A DNA stretch of 64,000 nucleotides from Pycnopodia helianthoides (lineage: Eukaryota; Echinodermata; Asteroidea; Forcipulatida; Asteriidae). The notes beneath the pieces are model-generated. The model did no database searches. It was not told the origin of the DNA and worked only from the letters and a program-made list of their open reading frames with translations. The stretch is taken from the NCBI GenBank assembly GCA_032158295.1, contig CM063249.1:6959195-7023194 (forward strand), read 5' to 3'. Positions 60,926 to 64,000 of this stretch are shown in pieces. The translations under genes and the position numbers were made by a program. Position 1 is the first letter of the stretch; each line of letters opens with the position of its first letter.

Positions 60926-61164
60926 TTACCATTTACTTATTAAAGGCGTAGTAAAAACCAATCCGAGATTGCGCTTGCCATCACGTGCTAAATGCAATTA
61001 CTGCTGTGTTCTATTAGTTCTCTTTCTTCTTTTGCCTAATGTCTGTAATATTATCATTTCAATTGAAAATATGCCGGAGCTTATGAAACTAGTTCTTCGG
61101 AGCCAGTCTATAAGTGGGCCTGTATTGATGCCGGAGGTTCATCAGCTGATGTACCGTTTGAGTT

Positions 61165-61860
61165 CAAACTAGTCTATGATTAACTCTCAAGTGCTAGAAT
61201 AACAACTCTTGTAAATTTCCATGAGATCCCCATATTGTCCTCGCGAGAATATTTGCAAGTATAGATACAAATGATGTATGACAAAATGTTGGGCTTATTT
61301 TTGTAAATTTGTATAAACATTCTTTTAAGGCTTGGCTTGGGGTTTGCCGCACAATAAGTGAGTAAATGGTTTGTAGATATACATTCAAACAAATCTTATT
61401 ATTCGATTACTGCTTAACAATGCCCACTCTGAGAGAATGCCTTGGACCGTTTAGAGCTGCAACTAACACGAGAATTGTTAGCAGTTCCTTTCAGAACCAC
61501 CCATACTCAAAAGACAGATGAAACTCATGGTGTACCCAAATTGTTTTTTTACTTTATTGTTTTACCATCATGCAAGCCTTGTCTTATTTAAAATAACAAA
61601 AGGTATTTTGAAATCAGCGCCGCTGTTTCCGGGGCACACGGGGTTTTTTTCTTGGTAATTCTTCCTCAGTTTGTAGGAATGAGTACCATTGTGTAATGAG
61701 TGTTCATCGTTGCCAATTTTCATCTGTGTACGCCGGTTTAGCAGGAGGTTCTGTTCTCACCCCCACCCCCACCCCCTTCACGGCAAAAATTGTGTATTCA
61801 TTTCGTGTGAAAGCGCCCTCTTTTGACTCAACTACCTTCAGCCCACGTTGATTTGCCGTT
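61165..61860. repeat. direct duplication, copy 2
   Basis: Second copy of 59920-60855. It ends in the C-run / gcgccctc repeat also found at 24700-24960. Confidence 0.7.
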
Positions 61861-61937
61861 CGAGGGACACACCCAGCGGGGGGACAACATCCCCTTTGAC
61901 ATCGAATCACTTCAACGGGAAAAGGGTGCGCGTCAAA

Positions 61938-62310
61938 TCAAGCCGAATATCTGAACGGGCCTATATACAAACACGAAACCGAGTCCAACGACGAACTTTA
62001 CCTTATTGACTATATCAAAATAAACACGTTTCCAAAGTTTCATAGCATTTTGGGCAAGAAACACGGAAATTATGGGGAAAATATTATTTTGTTGTCTACA
62101 TATTATGCATTTTAGTTGTTTTGTTTGGTTATCTGAACTGGCCCTATACAAATACGAACCAACCGAGTCCCATGACGAACTCACCCAATATTATTTCATC
62201 GTATTGACTATGTCAATTATAAACAAGTTTTCAAAGTTTCATGTTTCAAGAAACACGGACATTATGGGGGAAAGTATTTTGTTTTACCGCATGTGCATTT
62301 TAATTGTTTG
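61938..62310. repeat. 190-bp tandem duplication
   Basis: 61938-62113 and 62132-62310 share tctgaac.ggcc, tacaaa.acgaa, gacgaact, gtttcaaagtttcat-type blocks, aagaaacacgg, attatggggga and gcattttagttg in the same order. Confidence 0.75.
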
Positions 62311-62491
62311 TTTTGGTTTGAGGGATAGTTTTTTTTTTTGTGAAACCCCACCCTGGTCCACAAAAGTCAAAAAATATATATTTAAATAATAATAAAAAGG
62401 AAAAAATAACAGGAGTTCCGGGCTGTTGGCCCGAACACCTAAAAAAGAAGCCCGGTCATGACAAGGTAATAACCACAGGTAGATTCGCTGC

Positions 62492-62864
62492 CATTACAGA
62501 ATTGGTAAGAAAATACACCTTTTGTATACAGATTTACATAAAACTTACACGGTCTAATGATGATGATAGTAGAAAACATCCCTTGAAATATTTCTGCCTG
62601 AAATGCCATATTTGATGAGAAACGAATAAACTAATTTTCCAATTGGAGTTTATCGCTAAGTGAGCGTTTTATTCATTTGTTGAATCTATATGATTTCATG
62701 CAAATGTGTAATCGGTCTTTCACTATTTTCTCGTGACCCAGATGGCCGATCGATCTCAAACTTCTACAGGTTTGTCAGTTTATGTATATGGTGGATTACA
62801 TAAAGTGCTTACACTGCCAGCAACTGTTTTGTTAGCGAAAACCAATTCTGTAATGTTCCTTTAA
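62492..62864. mobile_element. TTAA MITE (family 2), copy 3
   Basis: Same body and orientation as 22351-22743. The right tip TCTGTAATGTTCCTTTAA is intact; the left tip starts at cattacagaattggtaag and has lost TTAAAGGAA. Confidence 0.88.
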
Positions 62865-64000
62865 TAGACTTGGTTTCGGTTATCAAACGAACTTTACTTC
62901 CCGAACAACAACAAAGTCAAATTGAGGAATATAATATGATATGCTTTCGTAGAGCAGCGTCACAAAATAATGGTAAACAATTGGGGACCCACGGTGCGAA
63001 ACACTGACAAAAAGAGTCAAGACCAGATGGGGCATTAATAATATTCACACTTACAATAGCTTGCTTGTGTTGACGATTGACGTCGATTTCTATCGAGTTT
63101 GACCGAAACAAGGTTCTAAAGAAACCCCCCCCCCAAAAAAAAAGGTTAGGTTCCTGTCTCACGCTGTAGCCCCCAATCGCTCAGACAGGCATCAACAATC
63201 AAGTCGCCTGAATCAAGCTGCAGTGTTTCGTTCCGCCGTGTGGACAACAAAGTGTATCACTGCCTATACTTGCCGTAGCTTCTTTGTGTATTTTTTTTAT
63301 TAAAAGCTTCTCATTTTTTAAAGCCATTGTCGTGTATCCAGGGTAACAATGTACACAGGAAGCTAGACAATAATGGATGGGGAGGGGGGAGGAGGGCTAC
63401 AACAAATCACACAAATTTGTGCTTTAAAGTCACCACCATTTTTTATGTTTACTATTCATTAAATAGAACAATCTGTGTAAACAAAATATATAAAATTGAA
63501 ACACCTCACAAGTACAATAATATTTATACAAAACGGTCATTACTAAACGTCCCTGTTCACATCGTTGTCACCCAATACTTTGCTTTTGTTTTATATCAAC
63601 TTAACGTTTAAACAAAAATTAATGTAAACAAAAATCATCTTGGGAGACTAGCTGTTGCTGTTTTTTGTTTCTTTCTTTCTTTTTCTTGTTTTCTTTTGGG
63701 GTTTATGACCCCCCCCCCCACAACTGTGTACAAAAAGCATTAAATTTAAAACCTCACAACCTTAATGTTTAAACTAACCGGCCATTGCCAAACGTCCCTG
63801 TTCACATCGTTGTAACATCACACTGAGTAACTAACAGTTTCATAATTATTCTCTTTACTTTGCTTTTGTTTTATATCACGAAACTTATTGTACAAAATTT
63901 AAATCACTTTTTGGTGAACGACTGTGTAAGATATTTCAGTTTCTTCGACATTATATTCAATTTTAATCATTTAGTTTTAAATAAGCAAGGCACATCATAA
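62865..64000. other. gene-free stretch
   Basis: A local duplication is visible: aaacgtccctgttcacatcg, then actttgcttttgttttatat at 63547-63597, repeats at 63790-63878. C-runs at 63125-63133 and 63710-63719. No gene. Confidence 0.45.

Overview
The window looks like one stretch of an echinoderm genome, most likely a sea star. The host gene is an animal-type polyketide synthase (PKS) with GT-AG introns. Gene density is low, the DNA is AT-rich, and the intergenic DNA is crowded with short TTAA-flanked MITEs, fold-back elements, tRNA-derived SINEs, LINEs and young tandem duplications. The placement in echinoderms rests on the PKS type and on the general look of the repeats. I could not run a search.

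The only clear host gene is the PKS on the minus strand, 37928 down to 28206. I assembled four exons by hand, including a 94-nt exon 3 at 35532-35625 that completes the acyltransferase domain. The order is KS-AT-DH-(degenerate ER)-KR-ACP-TE. All catalytic residues I looked for are present except the ER cofactor loop. The enzyme should therefore make an incompletely reduced chain (polyene or aromatic precursor) and release it with its own thioesterase. The last exon is open for about 5.2 kb, then shows two one-base frame breaks inside the thioesterase. These put the catalytic Ser, Asp and His in three different frames. A 1.19-kb element with perfect 32-bp inverted repeats sits in intron 3, starting at the fifth base of the intron.

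About 0.7 kb upstream of the PKS start lies a 4.5-kb DNA transposon (38604-43144). It carries a three-exon THAP/DDE transposase that looks intact (473 aa) and a convergent, internally deleted YqaJ-nuclease gene. The combination fits the ISL2EU (IS4EU) group.

1-28 kb holds no recognised host gene. It contains a 370-bp CT microsatellite, a LINE remnant, several fold-back or MITE families, and a 1.3-1.5 kb segmental duplication built around a degenerate satellite (17.3-20.4 kb). It also has a GTACGTAC array, two SINEs (one inserted in a 35-bp minisatellite) and many dispersed fragments.

43-64 kb is also repeat-dominated: a TTAA MITE, a possible KDZ-type transposase exon, a 1.8-kb array of a 65-bp satellite, a 136-bp near-perfect hairpin, and a tandem duplication (52.1-58.75 kb). 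One unit of that duplication has been split by a 3.2-kb LINE while its sister keeps the empty site. Further duplications, a tRNA-Asn-like head and a third copy of the main MITE family follow.
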